NCBI RefSeq assembly: GCF_000710915.1
Contig: NZ_BAUA01000099.1
Coordinates: forward strand, 23,981 to 87,980
Source of the DNA: Nocardia brasiliensis IFM 10847
Lineage (GTDB): Bacteria; Actinomycetota; Actinomycetes; Mycobacteriales; Mycobacteriaceae
Length of the DNA: 64,000 nucleotides
Direction: 5' to 3'
Each line of letters starts with the position of its first letter. Positions within the stretch are counted from its first letter, which is position 1. The position numbers were made by a program, and so were the translations under genes. Below the pieces are notes generated by a model, which worked only from the letters and a program-made list of their open reading frames with translations, was not told the origin of the DNA and made no database searches. Shown here in pieces: positions 1 through 8,389 of the stretch.

Positions 1-443
1 AGGCCGCCGTTGCCCACGCTGACGACCTGCCCGGTGAGCAGCGAGAACTTCGATCCGGCACGGTCCGGGCCGAGCCAGAGGAACAGCACGGACAGGCCGA
101 GCCCGAACGACAGCACCACCGCGATCACCGAATCGCGTTCGCGCGCACGGGTTCCGAGTAAACCGAAGAGCACCGCCGCGACCACCGACCCGGCGATCGC
201 GCCGACCCCGACGCCGATCCCGGCCAGCAGCGCCGCGGCCGCGCCGGTCAACGACAGCTCGCTGGTGCCGTGCACCGCGAACGACATCTGCCTGCTGATG
301 ATCAGCGGACCGATCACGCCGGAGAGCAAACCGAGCAGCGCGGCGGCGAGCACCGCCTGCTGCACGAAGTCGTAGGAGAGCAGGTTCGCGGTGGTGCCGA
401 AGTCGAACATCTTCGACAAGACGTCGGACAGTTTATCGATCAC
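1..443 (-). CDS. Metal ABC transporter permease (ZnuB/ABC-3 family), partial
   Basis: This is the N-terminal part (about 147 residues) of a membrane permease of the ABC-3 family, which moves zinc or manganese across the cytoplasmic membrane with the ATPase and binding lipoprotein encoded just upstream. The frame starts at a GTG whose last two bases lie in the TGA of the ATPase gene, the usual arrangement for coupled translation. The protein shows strongly hydrophobic stretches and the family-typical segment LLSGVIGPLIISRQMSFAVH, followed by a Gly/Ala-rich helix. The C-terminal half lies beyond the window edge. Metal specificity cannot be told from this piece; zinc is favoured by the possible Zur-like site upstream of the operon. 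Confidence 0.85.
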   Translation of the reverse strand, partial: MIDKLSDVLSKMFDFGTTANLLSYDFVQQAVLAAALLGLLSGVIGPLIISRQMSFAVHGTSELSLTGAAAALLAGIGVGVGAIAGSVVAAVLFGLLGTRARERDSVIAVVLSFGLGLSVLFLWLGPDRAGSKFSLLTGQVVSVGNGG

Positions 444-1372
444 GAGCGAACCCCGGTCGCGTCCGAGTCGGAAATCGCTGTGCCCGAGCCGATATCGGCA
501 CCGGCCTCGCCGTGGCAGTGCGCGCCGGCGCTGCCGAGCGCGTCCATCGTGTCCCCGGTGCCGACGACCACCAGCCGCCCCCGCACCCGCAGCACATCCA
601 CCTCCGTTTGGTACAGCTCCGACAGCACCGCGGAGGTCATCACCTCCTCCGGCGTACCGATCCGGAACTTGCCGTCCACCAGGTACAGCACCCGATCGAC
701 CAGCGGCAGAATGGGATTGATCTCGTGGGTGACGAAAAGCACTGCGGTGTCGTGGCTACGGCGGCGTTTGTCGATCAGCTCCGCGACCAGTCGCTGGTTC
801 GCCAGATCCAGGCTGAGCAGCGGCTCGTCACACAGCAGCACCTTCGGGTCGCCGACGAGCGCCTGCGCCACCCGCAGCCGCTGCTGTTCGCCACCGGACA
901 TCGTCTCCAACGGCGCGTGCGCGAACCGCTGCGCGCCGACGTCGGCGATCGCGGCGGCCACCTTGCGCTTGCGCTCGGCACGTGACCGGAGCCCGAGGCC
1001 CCAGCGGTGCCCGTCCACGCCGAGCCCGACCAGGTCGACCCCGCGCAACTGCACCCCGGCGTCGATCGTCTTCTGTTGCGGCACATAGCCGATATCGGGA
1101 TTGCCGGTGCGCGCGGGCGCGCCCGCGATCGCGGCGGTGCCCGCGCTGAGTCCCTGTTGGCCGAGCAGGACCTTCAGCAGCGAGGTCTTGCCGGATCCGT
1201 TGGGGCCGAGGACGGCGACGAATTCACCGGCTGCCACCGCCAGATCCAGGTCCTGCCAGAGCGTCCGGTCGCCGTACGACAGGCGGGCGCCGTCGAGCCG
1301 CACCGCCGAGACGTCGTTCGCGGTCGCCCGCGCCGGTTCGGTGTGTTCGGTCAGCGCGGCTCCCTGGTGCAT
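440..1372 (-). CDS. Metal ABC transporter ATP-binding protein (ZnuC-like)
   Basis: This is the cytoplasmic ATPase of the metal uptake system. It has Walker A GPNGSGKTSL, the ABC signature MSGGEQQR, Walker B VLLCDEP and the H-loop VTHEI in the correct order. The C-terminal tail contains a short His/Cys stretch (AHCHGE) that could touch metal, which is inference. ATG at 1372 is used as the start. An in-frame TTG at 1387 overlaps the stop of the binding-protein gene as TTGA and is an equally possible start, adding five residues. It sits between the binding lipoprotein and the permease in one operon. Confidence 0.88.
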   Translation of the reverse strand: MHQGAALTEHTEPARATANDVSAVRLDGARLSYGDRTLWQDLDLAVAAGEFVAVLGPNGSGKTSLLKVLLGQQGLSAGTAAIAGAPARTGNPDIGYVPQQKTIDAGVQLRGVDLVGLGVDGHRWGLGLRSRAERKRKVAAAIADVGAQRFAHAPLETMSGGEQQRLRVAQALVGDPKVLLCDEPLLSLDLANQRLVAELIDKRRRSHDTAVLFVTHEINPILPLVDRVLYLVDGKFRIGTPEEVMTSAVLSELYQTEVDVLRVRGRLVVVGTGDTMDALGSAGAHCHGEAGADIGSGTAISDSDATGVRS

Positions 1373-1383
1373 GACGGTGGTGG

Positions 1384-2265
1384 TCAACGCAACGCCGCGG
1401 CGAGCGCTTCGGCGTTCTTGGTCTGCCACTGAATGTAATCCACCCCGTCCGGCAGGGTTTCGGTCACCTCGACGACGGGAATGCCCGCGGACTGGGCGAT
1501 CGTGCGCAGCTCCTTGGTGATTTTGTCCTGGGTCTGCACGTTGTAGACCAGCGCGCGAACCTGCTTGCCGGTCAACAGTTCCCGGGTGGCGGCCACCGCG
1601 GCGGGCGCGGGGTCGGTCTCCTGCTCGATCGCCTCCTGGAACTCGTGCGGCGTCCGATCCTCGGCACCGGCGGTCAGCAGCAGGTAGTGCGCGAGCGGCT
1701 CGGTCTGCAGCACAGGCGTTTTCGGGTGTTCGGCGGCAACCTTGGCGGCGATCGCGACGATCGCGCCGAGCTTGTCCTTGAAGGCGGTGGCCCGCTCGGT
1801 GTACCCCGGCGCGTGGGCCGGATCCAGCGCGCCCAGTTCGGTCGCGATCTTGTCGGCCACCAGCCCGACGGTCTTCAGGTCGTAGAAGACGTGCTCGTTC
1901 TCGTCGCTCTGGTCGGCGCGCAGGGCGAAGGCGTCCACCGTGCGCTTGTTCTTGCCCGCGACGGCCTTCTCCGCGAATTCGTCGTAGCCGCCGCCGTTGT
2001 AGACGATCAGGTCGGCGTCGCTCAGTTTCGCCGATTCGACGGCGGAGGTCTCGTGCGAGTGCGGGTCCGCGCTCGGGTCGCTGATCAGCGATTCGACCTT
2101 CGCGTCCGGTCCGGCTATCGCGCCGGCGATATTGCCCCAGGCGTTGGTGGAGGCGATGACCGACGGTGTGCCGGAATCCTCGGTGCTGCCGCAGGCGGTG
2201 AGCGTGACCGCGGTGGCCACTCCGACGGTGATACCTGCGAGTCTGCGGGCGAGTCGGGTCTTCAC
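1384..2265 (-). CDS. Metal ABC transporter substrate-binding lipoprotein (ZnuA/TroA family)
   Basis: This 293-residue lipoprotein should capture zinc or manganese at the outer face of the membrane and pass it to the permease. It opens with a lipoprotein signal peptide (MKTRLARR, hydrophobic core, then the lipobox LTAC with Cys25). Residues 67-72 read DPHSHE, the family's DPHxxE metal site, and a second His lies in EPLAHYLLL. No long His-rich loop of the kind typical of zinc-specific ZnuA proteins is visible, so manganese remains possible. The start is GTG, supported by AGGAG upstream. It is the first gene of the operon and follows a Zur/Fur-like inverted repeat. Confidence 0.88.
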   Translation of the reverse strand: MKTRLARRLAGITVGVATAVTLTACGSTEDSGTPSVIASTNAWGNIAGAIAGPDAKVESLISDPSADPHSHETSAVESAKLSDADLIVYNGGGYDEFAEKAVAGKNKRTVDAFALRADQSDENEHVFYDLKTVGLVADKIATELGALDPAHAPGYTERATAFKDKLGAIVAIAAKVAAEHPKTPVLQTEPLAHYLLLTAGAEDRTPHEFQEAIEQETDPAPAAVAATRELLTGKQVRALVYNVQTQDKITKELRTIAQSAGIPVVEVTETLPDGVDYIQWQTKNAEALAAALR

Positions 2266-2325
2266 GCGGCACTCCTGGAACGCATAACAGCTGGTGACGC
2301 ACTCGAGCGGGTGACACAGCGCAGC

Positions 2326-2354
2326 TTAATGGAAATGGTTTCTGTTTCACTTTA
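2326..2354. promoter_or_regulatory. Possible Zur/Fur-type operator upstream of metal ABC operon
   Basis: An AT-rich island in otherwise GC-rich DNA contains GAAACCATTTCC (minus strand), an imperfect GAAA-n3-TTTC dyad resembling actinobacterial Zur boxes. It lies about 60-90 bp upstream of the binding-protein GTG start, where a repressor would act. The match was judged by eye only. Confidence 0.4.
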
Positions 2355-2379
2355 GCAACTGTGCGCCGCCGACACGAGC

Positions 2380-2423
2380 CGGGCCCGCCGACTGCCGTGC
2401 GCTGACGGCGGCCGACGGGCCCG
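2380..2423 (-). terminator. Hairpin terminator after the OtsB-GH15 gene
   Basis: Two 19-base arms, CGGGCCCGCCGACTGCCGT and ACGGCGGCCGACGGGCCCG, pair with three mismatches around a six-base loop. It begins about 20 bp past the stop of the minus-strand fusion gene. There is no clear U-tract, as is common in actinobacteria. Confidence 0.55.
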
Positions 2424-2442
2424 CAAAACCACGAAGGACCAG

Positions 2443-5013
2443 TTAAACGAGGGCCTCCACCGGCTGTCCGAGCAGCTGCGCACACCGCAGCAGACCGAGG
2501 TGGCTGTAGGCCTGCGGGTGATTACCGAGCGAACGCTCGGCAACCGGATCGTATTCCTCGCTGAGCAGTCCGGTCGGTCCGGCCACGTCGACCAGCTGGG
2601 CGAACAACGCCTCGGCGTCCGAACGCTTGCCGATCAGCAGGTACGCCTCGACCAGCCAGGCCGCACAGAGGTGGAAGCCGCCCTCGCCACCGGGCAGGCC
2701 GTCGTCGTGGTGGTACCGGTACACCGTCGAGCCGCTGCGCAATTCGGCCTCGGTCGCGACCACAGTCGCGGCGAAGCGCGGATCGGACGGATCGATCAGT
2801 CCGCTCAGCCCGATGTGCAGGGTGGCCGCGTCCAGGTCGGTGCCGTCGTAGGCGGCGGTGAACGACTGGACCTCGTCGTTCCAGCCCTTGGTCTTCACCT
2901 CGTCGGCGATGGTCTCGCGCAGCACCGCCCAGGCCGGATCGACCTCGCGGCCGAACTTCTGGGCCAGCGTCAGCGCGCGATCGATGGTCATCCAGCCCAT
3001 CACCTTCGAGTACACGTGATGGCGCGGGTTGCCGCGGATCTCCCAGATGCCGTGATCGGGTTCCTGCCAGCGCCGCTGCACCGCGGAAACCATGGCGCGC
3101 ACCAGTTCCCAGTCCGCGTCGGGCAGCGCCCGGGCCGGGTCGGTGATGCCCTTGAGTTCACGCGCGTGCGCCAGGCTCGCGATGAGATCGACGATCGGCC
3201 CGAACACGTCCAACTGCACCTGCATGTTGGCCGCGTTGCCGACGCGCACCGGGCGTGAGCCCGCGTACCCCGGCAGTTGGTCGATCACGGCTTCCGGCGG
3301 CAGCGTCTCGCCGTACAGCGTGTACAGCGGGTGCAGCCGCTCGGGACCGGGCAGCGTTTCCAGCACGCGGTGCACCCAGTCGAGGAACTCCTCGGCCTCG
3401 CCGAGCGAGCCGAGCGAGACCAGCGCCTGTGCGGTGAGCGAGGCGTCGCGCAGCCAGCAGTAGCGGTAGTCCCAGTTGCGCACGCCGCCGATGTCCTCCG
3501 GCAGCGAGGTGGTCGCGGCGGCCAGGATGGAACCCGACGGCGCGTGCACGAGCCCGCGCAGCGTCAGTGCCGAGCGCTTCATCAGATCCGGCTTCAGCGA
3601 GGGCAGGTCCAGCGTGCCCGCCCACTGCGACCAGTAACCCTCCGCGACGCGCCTGCGTTCGAGCTCCGCGGTCTGCGCGGGGCCGAGATCGGAGGTGCCA
3701 CAGCGCATCTCGAGCACGATCGGACCCTGCGAGGGATCGACCACAGCGCGCGCGGAGTCGTGCGTGCCGTCGCTGACGATCTGCCATTCCAAGCCGGGGG
3801 AGCGCAGCACCATCGGATCGTTGGTGCCGAGCACCCGTAGCCCGTTCGCGTCCGCCTCGATGGTCACCGGCACCTGGCCGAATTCGGGCCGCGGCGCGAA
3901 GGTCACCACCGCGCGCGCGTCGCCGGTGATCACCCGGGTGAGGTCGGTCCGGGTCGGCGCCACGTCGTGCGGCAGGTAGTCGACCACTTGCAAACTCGCC
4001 CAGCGGGTTTCGACGGTCATGGTGCTGTCGATGTAGCGCTGCGAGAGCGGCAGGCCCGCGCGTTCCGGCTCGATGGTGAAGTGGCCGGCCTGCGGCCCGC
4101 CGAGCAGATGCGCGAACACCGCGGCCGAATCCGGTTCGGGGTGGCAGAACCAGGTGACCGTGGCGTCGGGGGTCAGCAGCGCGACCGAGCGCGGACTGGC
4201 CAGCATGGTCAGCCGCTCGATCCGGGGCGCGCTCGCACCGGCCAGCCAGGTGCGCCGCTCCTCTAGCAGGAAGGCCAGCGCGCACGACACGTCCTCGGTG
4301 CTCTCGACGCGGTACTTGGCCAGGCTCTCGCCCTCGCCGACCTTGATGCCGAGGTCGGGGCCGGACAGAACGCGGAAGGCCTTCTCGTCGGTCACGTCGT
4401 CGCCGAGGAACACCGCGGCGGACGCACCGTGCTGATGGCGGATGGTGTCCAGGGCGGTGCCCTTGTCGGTCTGCACCACGGCCAGCTCGATGACGGCCTT
4501 GCCCTCGGTCACCTGCACGCCGAACCAGCAGGCAGGACCCTGTCTGACCTGGGTCAGCGCCCGGTGCCCGATCTCCGGGCTCGCGTTGCGCACGTGCAGT
4601 GCGACGCTGGCCGGTTTGATCTCGACCGTCACGCCCGGGTTCTCGGCGGCGACCTGGGTCAGCGCCGTCTGCACCTCTTGCAGTAAGTGTTTGGCGTCGT
4701 TGTCGATCGCGTGCACGAAGCCCACGTCGAATTCCGAGCCGTGGCTACCGATCAGCTGCACTTCGACCGGCAGGCGCGAGAGCGCCGCGAGGTCGCGCAG
4801 TGCACGGCCGGAGATGACCGCCGCGGTCGTACCGGTGAGCCCGGCGAGCGCGCGTAACGCGCTCACCGATTCCCGGTGCGGAAACGCCTTGGCCGGGTCG
4901 GACACGATGGGCGCAAGCGTCCCGTCGTAGTCCGAGGCGACCAAGAGTCGTGGCACGCGCGCGACCGTCGACAGTGCACGACGAAGTTCCAGTGGCAAAT
5001 CCTGTGCGCTCAC
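2443..5013 (-). CDS. Fused trehalose-6-phosphate phosphatase / GH15 trehalase-like hydrolase
   Basis: This single 856-residue protein carries two enzymes. The N-terminal part (about residues 15-250) is a HAD-type trehalose-6-phosphate phosphatase: D28-Y-D30-G-T forms the nucleophile motif, and GSHGSE and GDDVTDEKAF are the later OtsB signatures. From about residue 265 it continues as a glycoside hydrolase family 15 domain of the actinobacterial trehalase/glucoamylase type, with RNWDYRYCWLRDAS, GNAANMQVQLDVFG, HGIWEIRG and GLLSEEYDP, the last two carrying the probable catalytic glutamates. By family knowledge one half makes trehalose from its phosphate and the other hydrolyses an alpha-glucoside, often trehalose. 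There is no signal peptide, so it is cytosolic. The gene stands alone, followed by a hairpin terminator. Whether the GH15 half really cleaves trehalose is inference. Confidence 0.85.
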   Translation of the reverse strand: MSAQDLPLELRRALSTVARVPRLLVASDYDGTLAPIVSDPAKAFPHRESVSALRALAGLTGTTAAVISGRALRDLAALSRLPVEVQLIGSHGSEFDVGFVHAIDNDAKHLLQEVQTALTQVAAENPGVTVEIKPASVALHVRNASPEIGHRALTQVRQGPACWFGVQVTEGKAVIELAVVQTDKGTALDTIRHQHGASAAVFLGDDVTDEKAFRVLSGPDLGIKVGEGESLAKYRVESTEDVSCALAFLLEERRTWLAGASAPRIERLTMLASPRSVALLTPDATVTWFCHPEPDSAAVFAHLLGGPQAGHFTIEPERAGLPLSQRYIDSTMTVETRWASLQVVDYLPHDVAPTRTDLTRVITGDARAVVTFAPRPEFGQVPVTIEADANGLRVLGTNDPMVLRSPGLEWQIVSDGTHDSARAVVDPSQGPIVLEMRCGTSDLGPAQTAELERRRVAEGYWSQWAGTLDLPSLKPDLMKRSALTLRGLVHAPSGSILAAATTSLPEDIGGVRNWDYRYCWLRDASLTAQALVSLGSLGEAEEFLDWVHRVLETLPGPERLHPLYTLYGETLPPEAVIDQLPGYAGSRPVRVGNAANMQVQLDVFGPIVDLIASLAHARELKGITDPARALPDADWELVRAMVSAVQRRWQEPDHGIWEIRGNPRHHVYSKVMGWMTIDRALTLAQKFGREVDPAWAVLRETIADEVKTKGWNDEVQSFTAAYDGTDLDAATLHIGLSGLIDPSDPRFAATVVATEAELRSGSTVYRYHHDDGLPGGEGGFHLCAAWLVEAYLLIGKRSDAEALFAQLVDVAGPTGLLSEEYDPVAERSLGNHPQAYSHLGLLRCAQLLGQPVEALV

Positions 5014-5430
5014 GCATCCAACCTAGTGATCGGAGGAGTTTTTTCAGGGGCGGGCAGAACAATACTGGGTTGAATTCGCCGCACCGACGCCCGCCGCTAT
5101 GCGTGCGTTGTGTCTGATTTTCCGCGCGTTGGGCCGATCTCGCTCGCCGCCGCCGGGATTCGGGTCAGAACGGCGGCGATCGATGACCGCGACGCATGCG
5201 CTGCGATCACACGGACGCGCCGCGGTGCGGGTACGGCTCCCGCAAAACTCGCGCTAACCCGCAGGCGGCGACGGCGAACGGGTACCGTTGCGGAGTTTCC
5301 GGCGGGAAGTCGTTTTCGGGTGTGATCTTCCACACGAGCATGCCGACGGTCCGAAATTTTGCCGGATATGTGCGGGCTGTCCGGTGCCGGGCGGCGTCGT
5401 GCAGCGCGCCGAAATTTCCCGTGCGGAGAA
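5014..5430. other. Intergenic stretch with no supported gene
   Basis: These 417 bases lie between the OtsB-GH15 start and the kstR stop. Open frames of 60-90 codons exist on both strands, but they are Arg/Ala-rich, overlap each other and lack ribosome-binding sites. I see no convincing gene or RNA. The left end must contain the promoter of the fusion gene. Confidence 0.5.
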
Positions 5431-6066
5431 CTAGGAGTTCTCGCCGAGCAACAGATCGACGGTGAGTTCGAGGCGCTCGGTCACGTCGGTCGCCGAGGCG
5501 CGCCGGGTCAGCCAGGCCACCAGGTTCGACAACCACACGTCGCTGATCACCCTGGCGATGGCGAGTTGGCGGTCGGTGGGTTCACCGTCGTTCATGGCGC
5601 GGGCGAACAGCCGGTCCATCACCTTGCCGACCCGATCGACCTCGGCGGCCGCGGACGCGTCGGCGAACATGAACGCGCGGGTCATCGCCTCGGTGAGCAG
5701 CGGGTCGCGCTGCATCATCCGGGTGATCTGGGTGAGCAGCAGGTGCATGCGCTCCTGCGGCGACTGCCCCGCAAGCGGCTTGCGCTTGCTCTCGATCTGC
5801 TCGAATTCGCGCGAGAGCGCGGACACCAGCAGGTGCACTTTCGAGGGGAAATACCGGTACAGCGTCCCGACTGCGACATCGGCGCGTTCGGCCACCGCGC
5901 GCATCTGCACCGCGTCGTATCCGCCCTTGGAGGCCAGTGCCAGCGTCGCGTCCAGAATCCGCTTGCGGCGTTCCCGCTGCGCGGCCGAACTCAGCTCGTC
6001 CTCGCTCAGCGTGGCGACCGGCGCCGGACTCGAGTCGGTCGGCTGCGATCGGGAGGGGCTGGCCAT
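5431..6066 (-). CDS. kstR: TetR-family repressor of cholesterol catabolism KstR
   Basis: This 211-residue TetR regulator has the N-terminal helix-turn-helix RILDATLALASKGGYDAVQM...ADVAVGTLYRYFPSK (residues about 35-80) and a C-terminal ligand domain that closely follows mycobacterial KstR. KstR represses sterol-degradation genes and is released by side-chain CoA thioesters such as 3-oxo-4-cholestenoyl-CoA (established for Mycobacterium). Its gene is divergent from fadE34, exactly the arrangement of Rv3574/Rv3573c. A perfect KstR palindrome lies between the two, so it is probably autoregulated. The 25-residue N-terminal extension rich in Ser/Pro is typical of the family. Confidence 0.93.
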   Translation of the reverse strand: MASPSRSQPTDSSPAPVATLSEDELSSAAQRERRKRILDATLALASKGGYDAVQMRAVAERADVAVGTLYRYFPSKVHLLVSALSREFEQIESKRKPLAGQSPQERMHLLLTQITRMMQRDPLLTEAMTRAFMFADASAAAEVDRVGKVMDRLFARAMNDGEPTDRQLAIARVISDVWLSNLVAWLTRRASATDVTERLELTVDLLLGENS

Positions 6067-6162
6067 GAATAAGAGTCCTTTCCGGAAACGTCATTTCGGT
6101 ACTGGCCTGGGCGGCGGTTCGGGCTCCGCGGTCGTCTCTTGACTTCCGCACAGCTAGGATAT

Positions 6163-6176
6163 TAGAACATGTTCTA
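6163..6176. promoter_or_regulatory. KstR operator between kstR and fadE34
   Basis: TAGAACATGTTCTA is a perfect palindrome and a full match to the KstR consensus TNNAACNNGTTNNA. On the minus strand it runs directly into TAATAT, a good -10 for kstR. It lies 36 bp before the fadE34 start, so one site can control both directions. Confidence 0.9.
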
Positions 6177-6211
6177 GGTGTGGGAGTCACGCCGGGAAGG
6201 CGGTACGGAGT

Positions 6212-8365
6212 GTGACCATCGCCACCACTGACGAGCATAAAGCCGTCCAGGAGTCGATGCGCGGATGGGCCGGATCGGCCCGTCCGATTGCAACAATGCG
6301 GACCGATCCGAGCGCCTTCTGGCGCGCGTATTGGCCCGGTCTCGCCGAGCTCGGCATCTTCCGGGTCGCCGTCGCCGAGGACGCGGGCGGCGCCGGCGGT
6401 TCGGTGGCCGACCTGGCCGTGCTGCTCGAGCAGGCCGCGCACGATCTGGTCGGCGGGCCGGTGCTGAGTACGGCGCTGGCCAATCTGGTCACCGCGGGGC
6501 GGCTCGACGAGCAGCAACCGTGCGGTGTCGCGCTTGACGTCCTTGTCGGCGCGCAGGTCACTGTACCCGTCGCCGGGGACGCGTTGTCGCTCACCGGTTC
6601 GTGGGACGCCGTGCTCGGCGCGGCGCCGGAAACCGCCGTGTTGCTTCCGGTTTCGACCCCGAGCGGGCGACGCTGGGTGCTGGTGCCGCCGGATGCCGAC
6701 GGCCTGCGCGTGGAACCGCTCGCGCCGCTGGACCTGAGCACGCCGCTGGCACGGGTGCACTGCGCCGAGGTACGGGTGCCCGCCGAGCAGATATTCGCCC
6801 CGGCCCACGCGGTCGAGGATCTGCTCGTGGTGCTGGCCGCCGCCGAACTGGCCGGGCTGGCCGGCTGGTGCCTGACGACCGCGGTCGAATACGCCAAGGT
6901 GCGGGCGCAATTCGGTCGCAAGATCGGCTCGTTCCAGGCGGTCAAGCACATCTGCGCCTGGATGCTCTGCCGGACCGAACTGATCCGCGCGGTGGCCGCC
7001 GACGCCGCCGCCGCGGTGGACGAGGGTGGCGCGGAACTGCCGATCGCGGCCGCGATCGCCGCGGCGATCGCCCTGGACGCGGCCGTCGAAACCGCCAAGG
7101 ACTGCATCCAGGTGCTCGGCGGCATCGGCTTCACCTGGGAACACGACGCGCATCTCTACCTGCGCCGCGCGGTGGCCCTGCGGCAACTGCTCGGTGGTTC
7201 GGCGCACTGGCGCGCCCGGGTGACCGAGCTGACCCGCGCCGGGCACCGCCGCACCACCGGGGCCGACCGAATCTTCGCGGCCGAGGGCGTGGCCGCCGTG
7301 GACGACGATCGGGCCGGCGAGCTGGCCGCCGAGGTGGCCCGGATCGCGGCCCTGCCCGCCGACCGGCAACGCGAAGCGATGGTCGAGGCCGGACTGGTCA
7401 TGCCGCACTGGCCGAAACCCTTCGGTCGCGGTGCGGATCCGATGACCGGCCTGCTGATTTCGGAAGAACTGCGCCGGGCCGGGCTCGCCGCGCCGGATCT
7501 GGCGATCGGCGGCTGGGCGGTGCCGACGCTGCTCCAGCACGGCAGCCCGGAGCAGATCGAGCGATTCGCCTGGCCGACCCTGCGTGGCGAGGTCGTCTGG
7601 TGTCAGCTGTTCAGCGAGCCCGAGGCCGGATCCGATCTGGCCGCGTTGCGCACCACCGCGAAACAGGTGGACGGCGGCTGGGTGCTGCGTGGCCAGAAGG
7701 TCTGGACTTCGTTGGGCGACAAGGCCAACTGGGGTATCTGCCTGGCCCGCACCGACCCCGACGCGCCGAAACACCGCGGCATCAGCTACTTCCTGGTCGA
7801 CATGCACAGCGCAGGGGTCGAGGTGCGCCCGCTGGTGCAGATCACCGGCGAGGCCAGGTTCACCGAGGTGTTCCTCGACGACGTCTTCGTGCCGGACGAC
7901 GCACTGGTCGGCGCACTGCACAACGGGTGGAAGATCGCCCGCTCGACTTTGTCGACCGAGCGGGTCGCCATGGGCGGCAACGGAATCGGTCCCGCGCTCG
8001 AGGAACTGATCGCGAAACTCCCGGCCACCGGCCCCGGTGCGGAGCTGACCAACGATCGGCTCGGCGGCTTCGTCGCCGAGGCGATCGCCGGGCTCCTGCT
8101 CGAGCAGCGGGCCGCCGTCGCGATGCTCGCGGGTGGCGATCCCGGCGCACAGAGCAGCGTGCGCAAACTCGTCGGCGTCCGGCATCGGCAGGCGGTCGCG
8201 GAATTCGCTGCCGAGACGGCAGGTCCCACCGGTGCGCACGACTCCGAGGTGGTAAAAGAATTCCTGCTCACACGCTGTTTATCGATCGCAGGGGGTACCG
8301 AACAGATCTTGCTGACCGTGGCCGGTGAGCGGATCCTCGGGCTACCTCGCGACGCCGACAGCTAG
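6212..8365 (+). CDS. fadE34: Acyl-CoA dehydrogenase FadE34 (ChsE3-type, two fused ACAD units)
   Basis: This 717-residue protein contains two acyl-CoA dehydrogenase units in one chain (about residues 1-340 and 370-715), the architecture of mycobacterial FadE34. That enzyme oxidises steroid-CoA thioesters with a five-carbon side chain using FAD. The first half ends with the ACAD motifs QFGRKIGSFQAVKH and QVLGGIGFTWEHD. The second half has LFSEPEAGSDLA and GQKVWTSLGDKA, and ends with AGGTEQILL. GTG is the start, preceded by GTACGGAG. It is the first gene of a tightly spaced operon with the igr-type genes, under the KstR box 36 bp upstream. Confidence 0.9.
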   Translation: MTIATTDEHKAVQESMRGWAGSARPIATMRTDPSAFWRAYWPGLAELGIFRVAVAEDAGGAGGSVADLAVLLEQAAHDLVGGPVLSTALANLVTAGRLDEQQPCGVALDVLVGAQVTVPVAGDALSLTGSWDAVLGAAPETAVLLPVSTPSGRRWVLVPPDADGLRVEPLAPLDLSTPLARVHCAEVRVPAEQIFAPAHAVEDLLVVLAAAELAGLAGWCLTTAVEYAKVRAQFGRKIGSFQAVKHICAWMLCRTELIRAVAADAAAAVDEGGAELPIAAAIAAAIALDAAVETAKDCIQVLGGIGFTWEHDAHLYLRRAVALRQLLGGSAHWRARVTELTRAGHRRTTGADRIFAAEGVAAVDDDRAGELAAEVARIAALPADRQREAMVEAGLVMPHWPKPFGRGADPMTGLLISEELRRAGLAAPDLAIGGWAVPTLLQHGSPEQIERFAWPTLRGEVVWCQLFSEPEAGSDLAALRTTAKQVDGGWVLRGQKVWTSLGDKANWGICLARTDPDAPKHRGISYFLVDMHSAGVEVRPLVQITGEARFTEVFLDDVFVPDDALVGALHNGWKIARSTLSTERVAMGGNGIGPALEELIAKLPATGPGAELTNDRLGGFVAEAIAGLLLEQRAAVAMLAGGDPGAQSSVRKLVGVRHRQAVAEFAAETAGPTGAHDSEVVKEFLLTRCLSIAGGTEQILLTVAGERILGLPRDADS

Positions 8366-8389
8366 TCGACGAGTCAACTGGAGTAAAGC

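Noticed and set aside
440..2485. A 681-codon open frame on the minus strand covering the metal ABC operon
   Set aside because: Only its last part, from about 1387 downward, is the real ATPase. The rest is an out-of-frame reading of the binding-protein gene, Arg/Gly-rich and without family similarity.
5097..5333. A small protein in the gap before kstR
   Set aside because: No ribosome-binding site and random high-GC composition, and an equally long frame overlaps it on the other strand.
5582..8239. An 885-codon open frame antisense to fadE34
   Set aside because: It is a high-GC shadow. Its composition is His/Gly/Arg-rich with no domain, and the opposite strand has a clear acyl-CoA dehydrogenase.
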